Source of the DNA: an uncultured Pelagibacteraceae bacterium
GTDB lineage: Bacteria; Pseudomonadota; Alphaproteobacteria; Pelagibacterales; Pelagibacteraceae
Assembly (NCBI GenBank): GCA_902527215.1
Contig: CABZOF010000004.1
Location: 1 to 64,000 of the forward strand
Direction of reading: 5' to 3'
Length of the DNA stretch: 64,000 nt
Shown: in pieces, positions 53,242 through 62,411 of the stretch
How the letters are laid out: each line of letters starts with the position of its first letter
Numbering within the stretch: position 1 is the stretch's first letter
Made by a program: the position numbers and the translations under genes
Notes under the pieces: model-generated
Seen by the model: only the letters and a program-made list of their open reading frames with translations
Databases searched by the model: none
Told to the model about the DNA's origin: nothing

Positions 53242-53728
53242 TTTTTTTTTCCTCTTATTTAATATTAATCACTTATTATCTTCAGACCAAAATTATTTAT
53301 TAATTTCAGGTAAACCAAAAATTACAGATGGTGACACAATTAAGATTAATAATAAAAAAATTCGCTTTAGTGGAATTGATGCTCCAGAAAGTTTTTTTTT
53401 TGGAAAAAAACAATCATGTTTTTTAAATAATGTTGAAATTCTATGTGGGAAGTTATCTAAAGATAAGCTCATTGAAAAAATTGGAAATCAGGTTGTTAAT
53501 TGCAAAATAGAAAAAAATAAAGATCAATATAGCAGGTTAATGGGTGAATGTTTTTTAAAAAATGAAAGCCTATCAGTTTTTATGGTCAAAAATGGTTATG
53601 CATTTGATTATCCTAAATACTCAAAGGGTAAATTTAGAAAATACCAGACTTTTGCAAAAAAATTTTCATTGGGTTTATGGCAAATGCAATTTGAATATCC
53701 TTGGATATGGAGAAAAAAAAATAGATAA
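53213..53728 (+). CDS. Secreted thermonuclease-family (SNase-like) protein
   Basis: The 171-residue protein has an N-terminal signal peptide (~1-22) and a staphylococcal-nuclease-like OB fold. Catalytic landmarks are DGDTIKINNKKIRFSGIDAPES (Asp, Arg and Glu) and KDQYSRLMGEC, which carries the second Arg. It is probably an exported nuclease or nucleic-acid-binding protein. The start lies inside the zeta gene, a long 29-base overlap, and the lytic-transglycosylase gene follows after two bases. Confidence 0.85.
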   Translation: MKKQKLILISFFFLLFNINHLLSSDQNYLLISGKPKITDGDTIKINNKKIRFSGIDAPESFFFGKKQSCFLNNVEILCGKLSKDKLIEKIGNQVVNCKIEKNKDQYSRLMGECFLKNESLSVFMVKNGYAFDYPKYSKGKFRKYQTFAKKFSLGLWQMQFEYPWIWRKKNR

Positions 53729-53730
53729 TA

Positions 53731-54336
53731 ATGAAAATGATTCGAAACAAAATTATATATTTATTCTTAATTTCTATTTTATTTTCTGGTTGCTCCTCAA
53801 TTCCTAAAAATACTGCAGATGGCTGTTCAATTTTTTCCGAAAGATATCTTTGGTACAAACATGCAAAAAAAACTGAACAAAAATGGGGAACTCCTATTAA
53901 TTTGCAACTTGCTATAATTAAAATGGAGTCAGATTTCGATTGGTTGGCAAAACCACCTAGACAAAAATTATTTAAAGTTATTCCTTATAAAAGACCATCA
54001 AGTTCTTTTGGTTATTCTCAAGCAGTCAGAGGAACCTGGAAGCAATACAAAGAGGAAACAGGAAACAAGTATGCAACTAGGACAAGATTTAAAGATAGTG
54101 TAGATTTTATTGGTTGGTATACAAACAAAACAGAAAAGATCCTAAAAATCCCAAAAAATGATGCTTTTAAACAATATGTTGCTTATCATGAGGGCTGGGG
54201 AAACTACAAAAATTATAAAAAAAATCAAAAAATTATTCTTTTAGCAAAAAAAGTTGAAAATCAATCTAAGAAATACAAGGCACAGCTGAATAATTGTCGA
54301 AAATCACTTACTACTAAAAAATATATTATATTTTAG
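53731..54336 (+). CDS. Lytic transglycosylase-like lipoprotein
   Basis: The 201-residue protein has a lipoprotein signal (LISILFSGC, lipidated Cys near residue 21) and an SLT-type domain. KMESDFDW carries the candidate catalytic Glu, followed by SSFGYSQAVRGTWKQY and AYHEGWGNYKNY. It would cleave peptidoglycan glycan strands at the outer membrane. It shares its stop quartet with the convergent RND permease gene. Confidence 0.82.
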   Translation: MKMIRNKIIYLFLISILFSGCSSIPKNTADGCSIFSERYLWYKHAKKTEQKWGTPINLQLAIIKMESDFDWLAKPPRQKLFKVIPYKRPSSSFGYSQAVRGTWKQYKEETGNKYATRTRFKDSVDFIGWYTNKTEKILKIPKNDAFKQYVAYHEGWGNYKNYKKNQKIILLAKKVENQSKKYKAQLNNCRKSLTTKKYIIF

Positions 54337-57300
54337 TTTAATTGTTTTTTAAGCTCTATATCAACTGCATCAATTCTCTTCGTATTTTTCGCTAAAGTTA
54401 AATACATCGTCGGAGTTACATATAAAGTGAAGAATGTAGAAATTATCATTCCACCAAGTATAGTTGCACCTACAGCAAGTCTCGAACCTTCTCCAGCACC
54501 TGGTCCAATATTTCCAATAACCAAAGGCAACATCGCAATCATTGTACTTAGGGATGTCATTATAATTGGTCTAAATCTTAGACTGCAGGCTTCTTTTACG
54601 GCTTTTTCAATATCTTTACCTTTTGTTCTCAATTGATTAGCATAATCAACTATAAGAATACTATTTTTTGTTGAAATTCCTATGAGTATTACTAAGGCTA
54701 TTTGTGAAAATATATTTATTGATGAATTTAAGAATAAAATAAATACTAATCCTCCAAACACTGCAAGTGGAACAGTTAATATAATTATAAATGGGTGGAT
54801 AAACGAATTAAAAGTAGCTGACATTACAAGATAAGCAGTCAATAATGCTAAAGCAAATATAATATAAAGTTCATTACTGGTTTCTTTTAATTCTTCGGAC
54901 TTTCCTTTCCAAGTAATTTGTTTATCCGGAGCAATATTTGTCATGGTTTCCTCTAAATATTTAATCGCTTCAGCTAAAGTATAACCTTCACTTATATTAG
55001 CTGATATTGTTACAGCACGTTGTCTATTATATCTTGATAACTTACTAGCTGTTCCTTTTTCTTTAAACTCAACAAGATTAGAGAGTGAAACTAAATTACC
55101 AGTTTTTTCTGATCGAACAAATATTTTACTCAAACTTTCTTTATTTTTTCTATCTTCTAAATATTGTTGTAAAATGATTGGGTATTCTTTTCCAAGTTTA
55201 TTAAATTTTGTAACCGTTTTACCTCCATACAAAGTTTCTAAAGTTTGACCAATTGCTTCAGTTGATATCCCTAGGTCTTTTGCTTTATTTTTATTAATTT
55301 TTATATTTACTTCAGGTTTATTTCTGGTGTAGTCAGACTCAAGTCTTGACAAATTTCTGTTCTTTCTTAACATTCTTATAACTTGAGACTGTATTTGTTC
55401 CAGTTCTTCATAAGTATTTCCGTAAATAACCATTTGAACAGGCTTATTGTAACTAGAAACTCTTATGGACTGAGGAGAAATTGGAAAAGCTAGTGTTTGA
55501 GGTACTGTAACTATTTTTCCAATTGCTTGCCTCATTATTGTTTGAGAATTCTGTTTTCTATTTTTCCAGTTATCTAAAAGTGAGATAATTAAGAAGCTAT
55601 TTTCAGAGCCAAAACCTGGAACTATCATTAAAAATCTATTGTATGGACTATTTTCCCCATCAAGCAGAGGAATAAGTCTTTTTTCAACATCCTCCGCCCT
55701 TTTTTGAGTATATTGGAATGAACTTCCCTCATCAGTAAATCCTATAACTAAGTAAACTCCACGATCTTCTAATGGTAACAATTCTTTTTTTGTATAGTTA
55801 TACAAACCCCCAGAGGCAACTATGATAAAAATTATGAATGTTATTATTGTTTTCTTCTTGTTCATCCAAAATCCTAATGTCTCTGCGTAAAATTTTAAAA
55901 AACCTTGAAAAAATTTATCAAATCCTCTTGTTAAGAAATTAGACTTTTTCTTTTTATCAAGAAATTTACTACCTAGCATTGGTGAAAGTGTTAGAGCAAC
56001 AAATGATGACACTACAATTGCAAATGATAGTGCTATTGCAGTTTCTTTAAATAAAGTTCCCGCAATACCCTCAATAAAAATTAAAGGTAAAAATACTGCA
56101 ACCAAAATAAGAGTTGTTGCAACAATTGCAAATGTAATTTGTTTTGAGCCTTTATATGCTGCTACCAGCGGTGTCTCACCATTTTCAATTCTTCTATATA
56201 TTGCATCGGTCATAATGACTGAGTCATCGGTAATTATTCCAATTGCTAATATAAAACTTAATAAAACAAATATATTAATAGATAAATCAAATATATATAA
56301 ACCCAAGAATGTAGCAATTAGACTTACAGGTAAAGCTATTGCAGGAACAATGACTGCTTTTAAATTTCCTAAAAATAAATAAATTATTATTACAACAAGT
56401 ATAAAGGCTATAGCTAAAGTTTTATAAACCTCATTTATTGCCTCGCCAATATAAGTAGCTCTATTAAAAGCTATTTCCAAATTTAAATCACCAGGTAAAG
56501 TTTTTCTAATTTCTTTGATTTTTTTTTCAACATCTTTTGATAATTCAACAGTTGAAGCTCCACTTCTTGCATAAATTCCTATACCCATGGTTTTTAAATT
56601 TAGTGCTCCTTTACTTTGTGCTCTAAATAAAACTTTCTCTGTGACAGGACCTAATTCTAAATTTGCAATATCAGATAGTCTTACAATGTTATCTTTAGCT
56701 TTCTTAATTGGGAGTTCTTTAAGTTTATCTAAGTCATTATATGATTTATCGATATTGATCGTTAAATCTATATTTTCAGCCTCAAGTGTACCTGCTGGTA
56801 ATCGAACATTTTCATTTCTTAAAGATCTTTCTACTTCTTGAATAGTTAAGTTATTTGCAGCTAATTTGATTGGATCTATCCATACTCTTATACTCTGTTC
56901 TCTAAGGCCGCCTGTTCTTATTCGGCCAACATTTTTAATGCTAGAAAACTGATCAACTAAATATCGTTCTGCATAATCTCCAAGCTCAAGATCACTCCAG
57001 GTTTCTGAAGATAAAGCAAGCCACATTGTAGTTGTAAAACCCGCAGATTGTTTAAGTATTCTAGGGGCCTCAGACTCAGCGGGTAATCTTCCGACAATTC
57101 TTGCAACTCTCTCTCTTACATCGTTTGCGGCATTATCAAGGTCAATATCAGTGTCAAATTCGATATTTATAGTACTTTTTCCATTTTCTGATTTAGCGTC
57201 TATATTTTTAATTCCCTCTGCACCACCTATAACTTCCTCTATTACTTGTGTTACCTCTTCATCAACAATAGGAGCTGACGCTGAGGCATATTCCACTTGA

Positions 57301-57443
57301 ACTTGAACCACAGGGGGTTGCAGACCAGATGGGAGTTCTCTCACAGGTAACTTCGAAAAAACAAAAGTTCCAAAGACGACCAATATCAAGGATAGCACCC
57401 ATGACAATGCAGGTCTCCTAATACTAACATCAGTTAAATACAT
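54333..57443 (-). CDS. RND-family efflux transporter permease
   Basis: The 1036-residue inner-membrane pump has 12 TM helices in the HAE1/AcrB arrangement. Recognisable parts are the start RRPALSWVLSLILVVFG, the TM4 GIITDDSVIMTDA segment with the proton-relay Asp pair, and the late STKNSILIVDYANQLR. It exports hydrophobic or amphipathic compounds with the adaptor encoded just upstream. No TolC-like outer-membrane gene is in the window. Confidence 0.94.
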   Translation of the reverse strand: MYLTDVSIRRPALSWVLSLILVVFGTFVFSKLPVRELPSGLQPPVVQVQVEYASASAPIVDEEVTQVIEEVIGGAEGIKNIDAKSENGKSTINIEFDTDIDLDNAANDVRERVARIVGRLPAESEAPRILKQSAGFTTTMWLALSSETWSDLELGDYAERYLVDQFSSIKNVGRIRTGGLREQSIRVWIDPIKLAANNLTIQEVERSLRNENVRLPAGTLEAENIDLTINIDKSYNDLDKLKELPIKKAKDNIVRLSDIANLELGPVTEKVLFRAQSKGALNLKTMGIGIYARSGASTVELSKDVEKKIKEIRKTLPGDLNLEIAFNRATYIGEAINEVYKTLAIAFILVVIIIYLFLGNLKAVIVPAIALPVSLIATFLGLYIFDLSINIFVLLSFILAIGIITDDSVIMTDAIYRRIENGETPLVAAYKGSKQITFAIVATTLILVAVFLPLIFIEGIAGTLFKETAIALSFAIVVSSFVALTLSPMLGSKFLDKKKKSNFLTRGFDKFFQGFLKFYAETLGFWMNKKKTIITFIIFIIVASGGLYNYTKKELLPLEDRGVYLVIGFTDEGSSFQYTQKRAEDVEKRLIPLLDGENSPYNRFLMIVPGFGSENSFLIISLLDNWKNRKQNSQTIMRQAIGKIVTVPQTLAFPISPQSIRVSSYNKPVQMVIYGNTYEELEQIQSQVIRMLRKNRNLSRLESDYTRNKPEVNIKINKNKAKDLGISTEAIGQTLETLYGGKTVTKFNKLGKEYPIILQQYLEDRKNKESLSKIFVRSEKTGNLVSLSNLVEFKEKGTASKLSRYNRQRAVTISANISEGYTLAEAIKYLEETMTNIAPDKQITWKGKSEELKETSNELYIIFALALLTAYLVMSATFNSFIHPFIIILTVPLAVFGGLVFILFLNSSINIFSQIALVILIGISTKNSILIVDYANQLRTKGKDIEKAVKEACSLRFRPIIMTSLSTMIAMLPLVIGNIGPGAGEGSRLAVGATILGGMIISTFFTLYVTPTMYLTLAKNTKRIDAVDIELKKQLN

Positions 57444-57447
57444 TTAA

Positions 57448-58368
57448 TTATTTACTTTTATTTTCTTTTTTTCCCCAACCAGACTTACTTTTTTTTTCGC
57501 CATTTTTAATAGGTTTAATTTTTCCATTGGGTCTTACTTTTTTTAATCCTTCAGCAACAACTATGTCACCCTCGTTTAAACCAGACTCTACTTCAAGATA
57601 ACCTTTGTTTCTGTTACCAACAGTGACCTCTACTCTTTTAGTTACATTCTCATTGTCTACTTTATAAATATAAACCTTGTTACCTTCTAAAATTACACTT
57701 GTATCTGGTATTCCTAACGAAACTCTCTCATTATATTTTATTGTGACTTCCATTAAAGCACCAGGTAAAATCTCAGAATTTGAATTTTGCATTTTAACTC
57801 TAAGTCTTAAAGATCTGTTGCTTACATCAATTTTGCTAGCTAAAGAGTCTACTATTCCGTTATAAGTTTTATCTTTATTACCAGAAAATTTTACATCAAC
57901 ACCAAGTCCTTTTTTTACGAACGGTGCGAATACTTCTGGAACATCAACATCAATGAATAAAGAAGATGCGTCCTCTATATCAATTACAACAGAACTTTCC
58001 GAAACATTAATATCATCAGAAAAGTTTCTTTTACCAATTACTCCATCGAAAGGTGCTACTAAAGTTCTATTTTTTAATTTTGCGATAACATCACCAGACT
58101 TAACTTTAGTATTATATTTGATTTCTTCTAGAATTTCGTATTTTTCAATATTGTATGACTGTGTTTTAATTGGAACCGCTGTTCCAAAAGTTTCAATGAT
58201 ATTTTGAAATTTTCTTTGCTCAACTGTTTTAACTATAATACCCGGTGGTGGTCTTTTGCTAAATTTCTTTTTAAAGTGGTTTCCAATCATTGTCCGGGCA
58301 ATGATCACACCTGCAATAATTAGAAAAAAAATAACTATTATTGATGTTATTTTAGTAGATCTTTTCAT
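57448..58368 (-). CDS. RND efflux periplasmic adaptor
   Basis: This 306-residue membrane-fusion protein has an N-terminal TM anchor (~9-28), a lipoyl half-motif pair (KSGDVIAKLKN and APFDGVIGKRN), beta-barrel and membrane-proximal domains (VASxI-like SLASKIDVSNRSLRLRVKM) and a basic tail. The hairpin is very short because few residues separate the two lipoyl halves. It sits four bases before the RND permease gene, its partner. Confidence 0.9.
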   Translation of the reverse strand: MKRSTKITSIIVIFFLIIAGVIIARTMIGNHFKKKFSKRPPPGIIVKTVEQRKFQNIIETFGTAVPIKTQSYNIEKYEILEEIKYNTKVKSGDVIAKLKNRTLVAPFDGVIGKRNFSDDINVSESSVVIDIEDASSLFIDVDVPEVFAPFVKKGLGVDVKFSGNKDKTYNGIVDSLASKIDVSNRSLRLRVKMQNSNSEILPGALMEVTIKYNERVSLGIPDTSVILEGNKVYIYKVDNENVTKRVEVTVGNRNKGYLEVESGLNEGDIVVAEGLKKVRPNGKIKPIKNGEKKSKSGWGKKENKSK

Positions 58369-58370
58369 TT

Positions 58371-59186
58371 TTATATTCTTCCATATTCAGCCCATGAACC
58401 ATCATAAACTGTAGGAGAATATGTATTATTTACTAGGGAATATGCAAGACCTAAAACACATGCTGTTATACCAGATCCACATGAAAAAACTCTTTTATCA
58501 TCATTTAAATCAATAATTTCGCTGAACTTTTTTGAGATCTCACTTACCCCTTTAAAAGTATTGTCTGAGCTATTTATAATTTCTTTAAATGGAAGACATA
58601 CAGAGTTTGGAATAGATCCACTCCTCACATTCTTCCTGGGATCTGGAACACTTCCATTAAATCTTTCCTTACTTCTAGCGTCGATTACAGTAAAATTTTT
58701 TTTTTCAATATTTTCATTTATTTCAAAAATACTTTTTACCATATTTTTATTTTCTGTTGCTCTGTAGGTTGAATTATTTAAAATTGTCTTTTCACTTGTC
58801 GTTTTCCTATATTCAATTAACCATTTTTTTAAACCACCATCTAAAACACTTACTAAGTGTTTATCATGACCAAAATAAATAAAGTTGTACCAACCTCTAC
58901 ATGAACTTAGAACATCAGAGTTATCATAAATTACAATTCTATCGGTATTTGATATGCCCATTGAAGATACTATCTCTTCCCATTTTTCTTTTGTAGGAAG
59001 CATGTGAGGTAAATCTGTGCTTTGATTTGAGTTTTTATCTAAATCGAAAAAAATTGCTTCTGGAATATGATTTTTCATGTATTCCTCTTCAGGATTTCTA
59101 TCAATTCCTGGCATATGCCACGAACAGTCAATTATTTTTACTGCACTTAGATTCTTTTCCAACCAATCTGATGATACAAGTGACAT
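58371..59186 (-). CDS. sseA: 3-mercaptopyruvate sulfurtransferase
   Basis: This two-rhodanese-domain enzyme of 271 residues has the active-site loop SCGSGITACVLGLA with catalytic Cys236. The CG-S-G-(I/V)-T form is the mercaptopyruvate type rather than the thiosulfate type. It moves sulfur from 3-mercaptopyruvate to thiols or cyanide. It lies one base from msrA upstream and two from the adaptor downstream, so all four genes may share a transcript. Confidence 0.9.
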   Translation of the reverse strand: MSLVSSDWLEKNLSAVKIIDCSWHMPGIDRNPEEEYMKNHIPEAIFFDLDKNSNQSTDLPHMLPTKEKWEEIVSSMGISNTDRIVIYDNSDVLSSCRGWYNFIYFGHDKHLVSVLDGGLKKWLIEYRKTTSEKTILNNSTYRATENKNMVKSIFEINENIEKKNFTVIDARSKERFNGSVPDPRKNVRSGSIPNSVCLPFKEIINSSDNTFKGVSEISKKFSEIIDLNDDKRVFSCGSGITACVLGLAYSLVNNTYSPTVYDGSWAEYGRI

Positions 59187-59187
59187 T

Positions 59188-59631
59188 CTATCTTTTTTCT
59201 AAATACTTTTGATGATACTCTTCAGCAGTACAGTAATTTTTCAACTCAGATAGCTTAGTTACCACTTTTCCAGATAATTTTTTATTTACATCATCAACCA
59301 CTTTTTGAGCAATATTTTTTTGATCATCATTAAGGTAGAATATCTCACTTCTGTATTGTGTTCCAAAATCAGGACCTTGAGAGTTTAATGTAGTTGGATC
59401 ATGAAATTCAAAAAATTTCTTAATTATTTGCTCGTATGTAATAATTTTAGGATCAAATTCTAATTTTACAGCTTCCGCATGATTAGTTGTTCCTGTACAA
59501 ACTTCTCTATAATTTGTATTTGGACTGTTTCCTCCGCAATATCCAACCTCAGTTCTATAGACTCCATCTAACTGTCCATATTTTTTTTCTGGACCCCAGA
59601 AACATCCCAAAGCTAAAACTGCTATTTCCAT
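59188..59631 (-). CDS. msrA: Peptide methionine-S-sulfoxide reductase MsrA
   Basis: MsrA repairs oxidised methionine. The 147-residue protein has the catalytic Cys10 in ALGCFWGPEKKYG and the family's VGYCGG, THNHAEA-like TTNHAEAVKLEFDP, GTQYRSEIFY and a C-terminal Cys in NYCTAEEYHQKYL. It is a short cytoplasmic form. Its start faces the EamA gene across a 34-base AT-rich divergent spacer. Confidence 0.95.
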   Translation of the reverse strand: MEIAVLALGCFWGPEKKYGQLDGVYRTEVGYCGGNSPNTNYREVCTGTTNHAEAVKLEFDPKIITYEQIIKKFFEFHDPTTLNSQGPDFGTQYRSEIFYLNDDQKNIAQKVVDDVNKKLSGKVVTKLSELKNYCTAEEYHQKYLEKR

Positions 59632-59641
59632 AGATTAATGT

Positions 59642-59658
59642 TATAATAATAATATAAT
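59642..59658 (+). promoter_or_regulatory. Doubled TATAAT in the msrA/EamA divergent spacer
   Basis: TATAAT occurs at 59642-59647 and 59653-59658. The whole 34-base spacer is nearly pure A/T and could serve as -10 for both directions. No -35 is clear. Use in either direction is inferred. Confidence 0.35.
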
Positions 59659-59665
59659 CTAATCC

Positions 59666-60547
59666 ATGTTATCTAGAAATCAATTAGGCTTTTTGTACAT
59701 GTTTTTGTCTGTGTGTGCATTTTCAATGATGGATGTACTTGTTAAGTGGTCTGATAATTATCCTGTTGGTGAAGTTCTTTTTTTTAGAGGAATTTGTGGA
59801 CTAATACCTATATTTTTTTTAATACCAAAAGAAAACTACTCAAATTTTTATAAAACAGATCGACCTAAATTGCATTTCTTTAGATGTACCGCGGGATTAA
59901 TGGCAATAGTATCAGTATTTATTGCACTAAGAAATTTACCATTTGCAACTGTAGTAGGTATTTCTTTTGCAGCACCGATTTTTGCAACAATTTTATCTAT
60001 TTATTTTTTGTCAGAAAAAATCGGTAAGTATCGTTGGTTAGCAGTTTTAATTGGTTTTCTTGGAGTAATAATTATTACACAACCAGGTATTTCTAATTTA
60101 AATTTTTATTATATTTATCCAATTATTTTTTGTTTAGGAATGTCATATGTAGCAATTGCTATCAGGCAGTTATCTACATCCGAACCAGTTTGGCTTATTT
60201 CTTTTTATTTTTCAGTAGCGATATCTATTTTAGGTTTGTTTACAATTCCATTTGGATGGGTAATGCCTTCATTAATAGATTTTATTCTTTTGTGTATGAT
60301 TGGTTTGCTTGGAGGTATTGCTAATTTACTACTTGGACAATCTTATAAACTTTCAGAAGTTTCTTTAGTTACTCCGCTCAAGTATTTAAGTTTAGTATTT
60401 GCAATTGTATTTGGTTATCTTATTTGGAACGAAATACCGTCTTATAAAACTTTATTGGGTTCATTGCTTGTAGTGTTATCTTCATTAATTATTTTTAGAA
60501 GAGAAATCTATTTGAAAAAACCAAACTTAATTTTTAAAAATGAGTAA
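59666..60547 (+). CDS. EamA/DMT-family transporter
   Basis: The 293-residue membrane protein has ten TM helices in two EamA repeats (first ~5-130, second ~150-280). It opens GFLYMFLSVCAFSMMDVLVKW and has GLLGGIANLLLGQSYKLSEVS. The family exports metabolites or drugs; substrate unknown. The upstream spacer contains TATAAT twice, the second only seven bases before the ATG, consistent with a leaderless start. It overlaps the glycosylase gene by eight bases. Confidence 0.87.
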   Translation: MLSRNQLGFLYMFLSVCAFSMMDVLVKWSDNYPVGEVLFFRGICGLIPIFFLIPKENYSNFYKTDRPKLHFFRCTAGLMAIVSVFIALRNLPFATVVGISFAAPIFATILSIYFLSEKIGKYRWLAVLIGFLGVIIITQPGISNLNFYYIYPIIFCLGMSYVAIAIRQLSTSEPVWLISFYFSVAISILGLFTIPFGWVMPSLIDFILLCMIGLLGGIANLLLGQSYKLSEVSLVTPLKYLSLVFAIVFGYLIWNEIPSYKTLLGSLLVVLSSLIIFRREIYLKKPNLIFKNE

Positions 60548-61163
60548 ACCTCCAATTTATTGGTCAAAGGCAGTAAAGTTTCTTTCTAAGGATAAGATAA
60601 TGAATAAACTTATTTCTAAATATAAAGATAAAACCTTAACGACAAGAAAAGATATTTTTTTATCACTATGTAAAAGTATAATAGGACAACAAATAAGTGT
60701 TGCAGCAGCAAATTCTGTATTTTTAAAGTTTAAAAAAGAATGTAAAGGAAAAATAAATCCAAAAGTAGTAAATGCCATTACCCCAAGTCGGTTGAAAAAA
60801 TGTGGTTTAAGCAGACAAAAAGTTAGAGGAATTAAAGAGTTGGCAAAAAAATTTGTAAATAAAACATTTAATCCAAGAGTTATAAAAAAAATGGGAGACG
60901 AGGAGGCAATTCTTTATTTATCTGAGTTAAGACAAATAGGTAGATGGTCTGCAGAGATGATATTACTATTTACTTACAATAGATCTAACATATGGCCAGT
61001 TCAAGATATTGGTTTACTTAGAGCTATTTCAAACAATTATAGGAAAAGCTATTTACCACCTATGAGCTATGTAAATCGATTGAAAAAGAGGTTTTCTCCG
61101 TATTGTTCCGTAGCTACTTGGTATTTATGGCGTTCCATAGACGATGAGCCTATACAATATTAA
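60540..61163 (+). CDS. DNA-3-methyladenine glycosylase (AlkA-type, HhH-GPD)
   Basis: The 207-residue base-excision enzyme has the helix-hairpin-helix LRQIGRWSAEMILLFTY region and the catalytic Asp in WPVQDIGLLRAI. It removes alkylated purines. It is shorter than E. coli AlkA (282), lacking the N-terminal domain, as in the compact AlkA/Mag type. It overlaps the transporter gene by eight bases and shares a stop quartet with the DUF1330 gene. Confidence 0.88.
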   Translation: MSKPPIYWSKAVKFLSKDKIMNKLISKYKDKTLTTRKDIFLSLCKSIIGQQISVAAANSVFLKFKKECKGKINPKVVNAITPSRLKKCGLSRQKVRGIKELAKKFVNKTFNPRVIKKMGDEEAILYLSELRQIGRWSAEMILLFTYNRSNIWPVQDIGLLRAISNNYRKSYLPPMSYVNRLKKRFSPYCSVATWYLWRSIDDEPIQY

Positions 61164-61447
61164 GTGCCTTCAACTATTTGATGATGTCTTACAGCATGGC
61201 CTTTAATAACGTCTAGTGCTTCCTGATATTCTGGAGAATCATAAAATTCTATTGCTGTGTTGTAATCTTGAAATTCAACTACAGTTGTTCTAGGAGAGTT
61301 TATTCCCTCATTTATTCTATTTTTTCCGCCTCTAATTATAAATATCCCTGAGTATTTATCTGCGGCTATCTTGGCTTTTAGTGCATATTCTTTTAATTTT
61401 TCCTCACTATTAATTTTTTCCCACACACAAACTATGTAACCCTTCAT
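61160..61447 (-). CDS. DUF1330 family protein (copy A)
   Basis: This ~95-residue alpha/beta-barrel-like (dimeric ferredoxin-like fold) protein of unknown function has GYIVCVWEKI, the core FIIRGGKNR and the motif SPRTTVVEFQDYNTAIEFYDSPEYQEA. I set the start at the ATG at 61447 because AAAGGAGA lies five bases upstream; a GTG at 61462 lies ahead of that site. A paralogue lies 42 bases upstream. Confidence 0.82.
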   Translation of the reverse strand: MKGYIVCVWEKINSEEKLKEYALKAKIAADKYSGIFIIRGGKNRINEGINSPRTTVVEFQDYNTAIEFYDSPEYQEALDVIKGHAVRHHQIVEGT

Positions 61448-61489
61448 AATTCTCCTTTGCACCCATTGTATATTGTAATTTTTACTTTA

Positions 61490-61792
61490 TCAAATTTGTT
61501 CTTGTTCTACTCCTTCAACAATAAACATTATTCTCTTAGTTGTATCCTCTGCATGAGTCCAAGCAGATTTATATTCAGTTGAATCATGGCATGAAATAGC
61601 ATCATTGTAAGTTGGAAACTCCCATATTACAGTACGTAAAATGTTTGGCCCGCTAAATGACTTTAATTTTCCACCTCTAACTACTGGTTTTCCCCCGTAA
61701 CTTTTTATTATAGGAACAGCCTTTTCTCCATATTTTTTTAAGTTGTTCTGGCTTGAGATTTCTAAGTATAGACTTATCCAGTAAGTTTTCAT
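61490..61792 (-). CDS. DUF1330 family protein (copy B)
   Basis: The 100-residue paralogue of the gene at 61160-61447 has TYWISLYLEI, PVVRGGKLKS and LRTVIWEFPTYNDAISCHDSTEYKSA. The ATG has AAAAGGAT seven bases before it. The two share the RGG core, the R-T-V-x-E-F strand and the Y-N-x-A-x-x-x-x-D-S-x-E-Y helix. Function unknown; the pair may form a heterodimer. Confidence 0.82.
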   Translation of the reverse strand: MKTYWISLYLEISSQNNLKKYGEKAVPIIKSYGGKPVVRGGKLKSFSGPNILRTVIWEFPTYNDAISCHDSTEYKSAWTHAEDTTKRIMFIVEGVEQEQI

Positions 61793-61835
61793 ATTTATCC
61801 TTTTTTAATATTTTTATTTATGATACCAAATTTTT

Positions 61836-62360
61836 ATGGCTGATAAATTAATAATTTCTTATGGAGAATATAAAAAGGTCGTCGAAAAACTTGCTTTAGA
61901 AATTGAAAAAAAATATAAGCCAACAGTATTAGTTGGTATCATGAGAGGTGCAGCTCCAATTATAGATATTTTATCTAGAATTTTTAAATTACCTACTGCT
62001 TATGTTGTAATTCAAAGTTATTCTGGTGATACGGTTCAAGATAAACAAGGGGAGCTAATATTCGCAAGAGATATAAGTGCAATTGCAACTAACGAAGATT
62101 TTAAAAAAGTACTGTTAGTAGATGATCTCTCAGACACCGGACTTACCTTAAATAAAAGTATTGAGTGGCTTAAAGAATATGAACCTGTTAAGGACCACAT
62201 AAGTGAAATTAAAACAGCGTGTCTTTGGAAAAAAAAATCTTCCACTTTTACACCTGATTTCTGTCCAATTTTATTAGATAATGATCCATGGATTGTTCAA
62301 CCATCAGAGTACTATGATGAAATTGATATAGATGGTTTGAAAAAAAAGTATTCTAAATAA
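61836..62360 (+). CDS. Purine (xanthine/guanine-type) phosphoribosyltransferase
   Basis: The 174-residue PRTase has the PRPP motif VLLVDDLSDTGLTLNKSIEWL and MRGAAPIIDILSR. It resembles Gpt-like xanthine-guanine or hypoxanthine PRTases that salvage purine bases; the base preference is not clear. It converges on a BMP-family uptake operon, a family often linked to purine nucleosides. Its TAA stop lies inside the A-run of the bidirectional terminator. Confidence 0.82.
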   Translation: MADKLIISYGEYKKVVEKLALEIEKKYKPTVLVGIMRGAAPIIDILSRIFKLPTAYVVIQSYSGDTVQDKQGELIFARDISAIATNEDFKKVLLVDDLSDTGLTLNKSIEWLKEYEPVKDHISEIKTACLWKKKSSTFTPDFCPILLDNDPWIVQPSEYYDEIDIDGLKKKYSK

Positions 62361-62386
62361 AAAAAGGCCAGACTAAGCTGGCCTTT
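62359..62386. terminator. Bidirectional intrinsic terminator between convergent genes
   Basis: AAAGGCCAG-actaag-CTGGCCTTT (62363-62386) forms a nine-base-pair stem. Reading minus, it is followed by seven U (from the A-run at 62359-62365), so it is strongest for the BMP operon. Reading plus it is followed by AATTTTAAT, a weaker tail. It is the only canonical terminator at a gene end that I can find in the window. Confidence 0.85.
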
Positions 62387-62411
62387 AATTTTAATCTTTT
62401 GATAAAATTTC

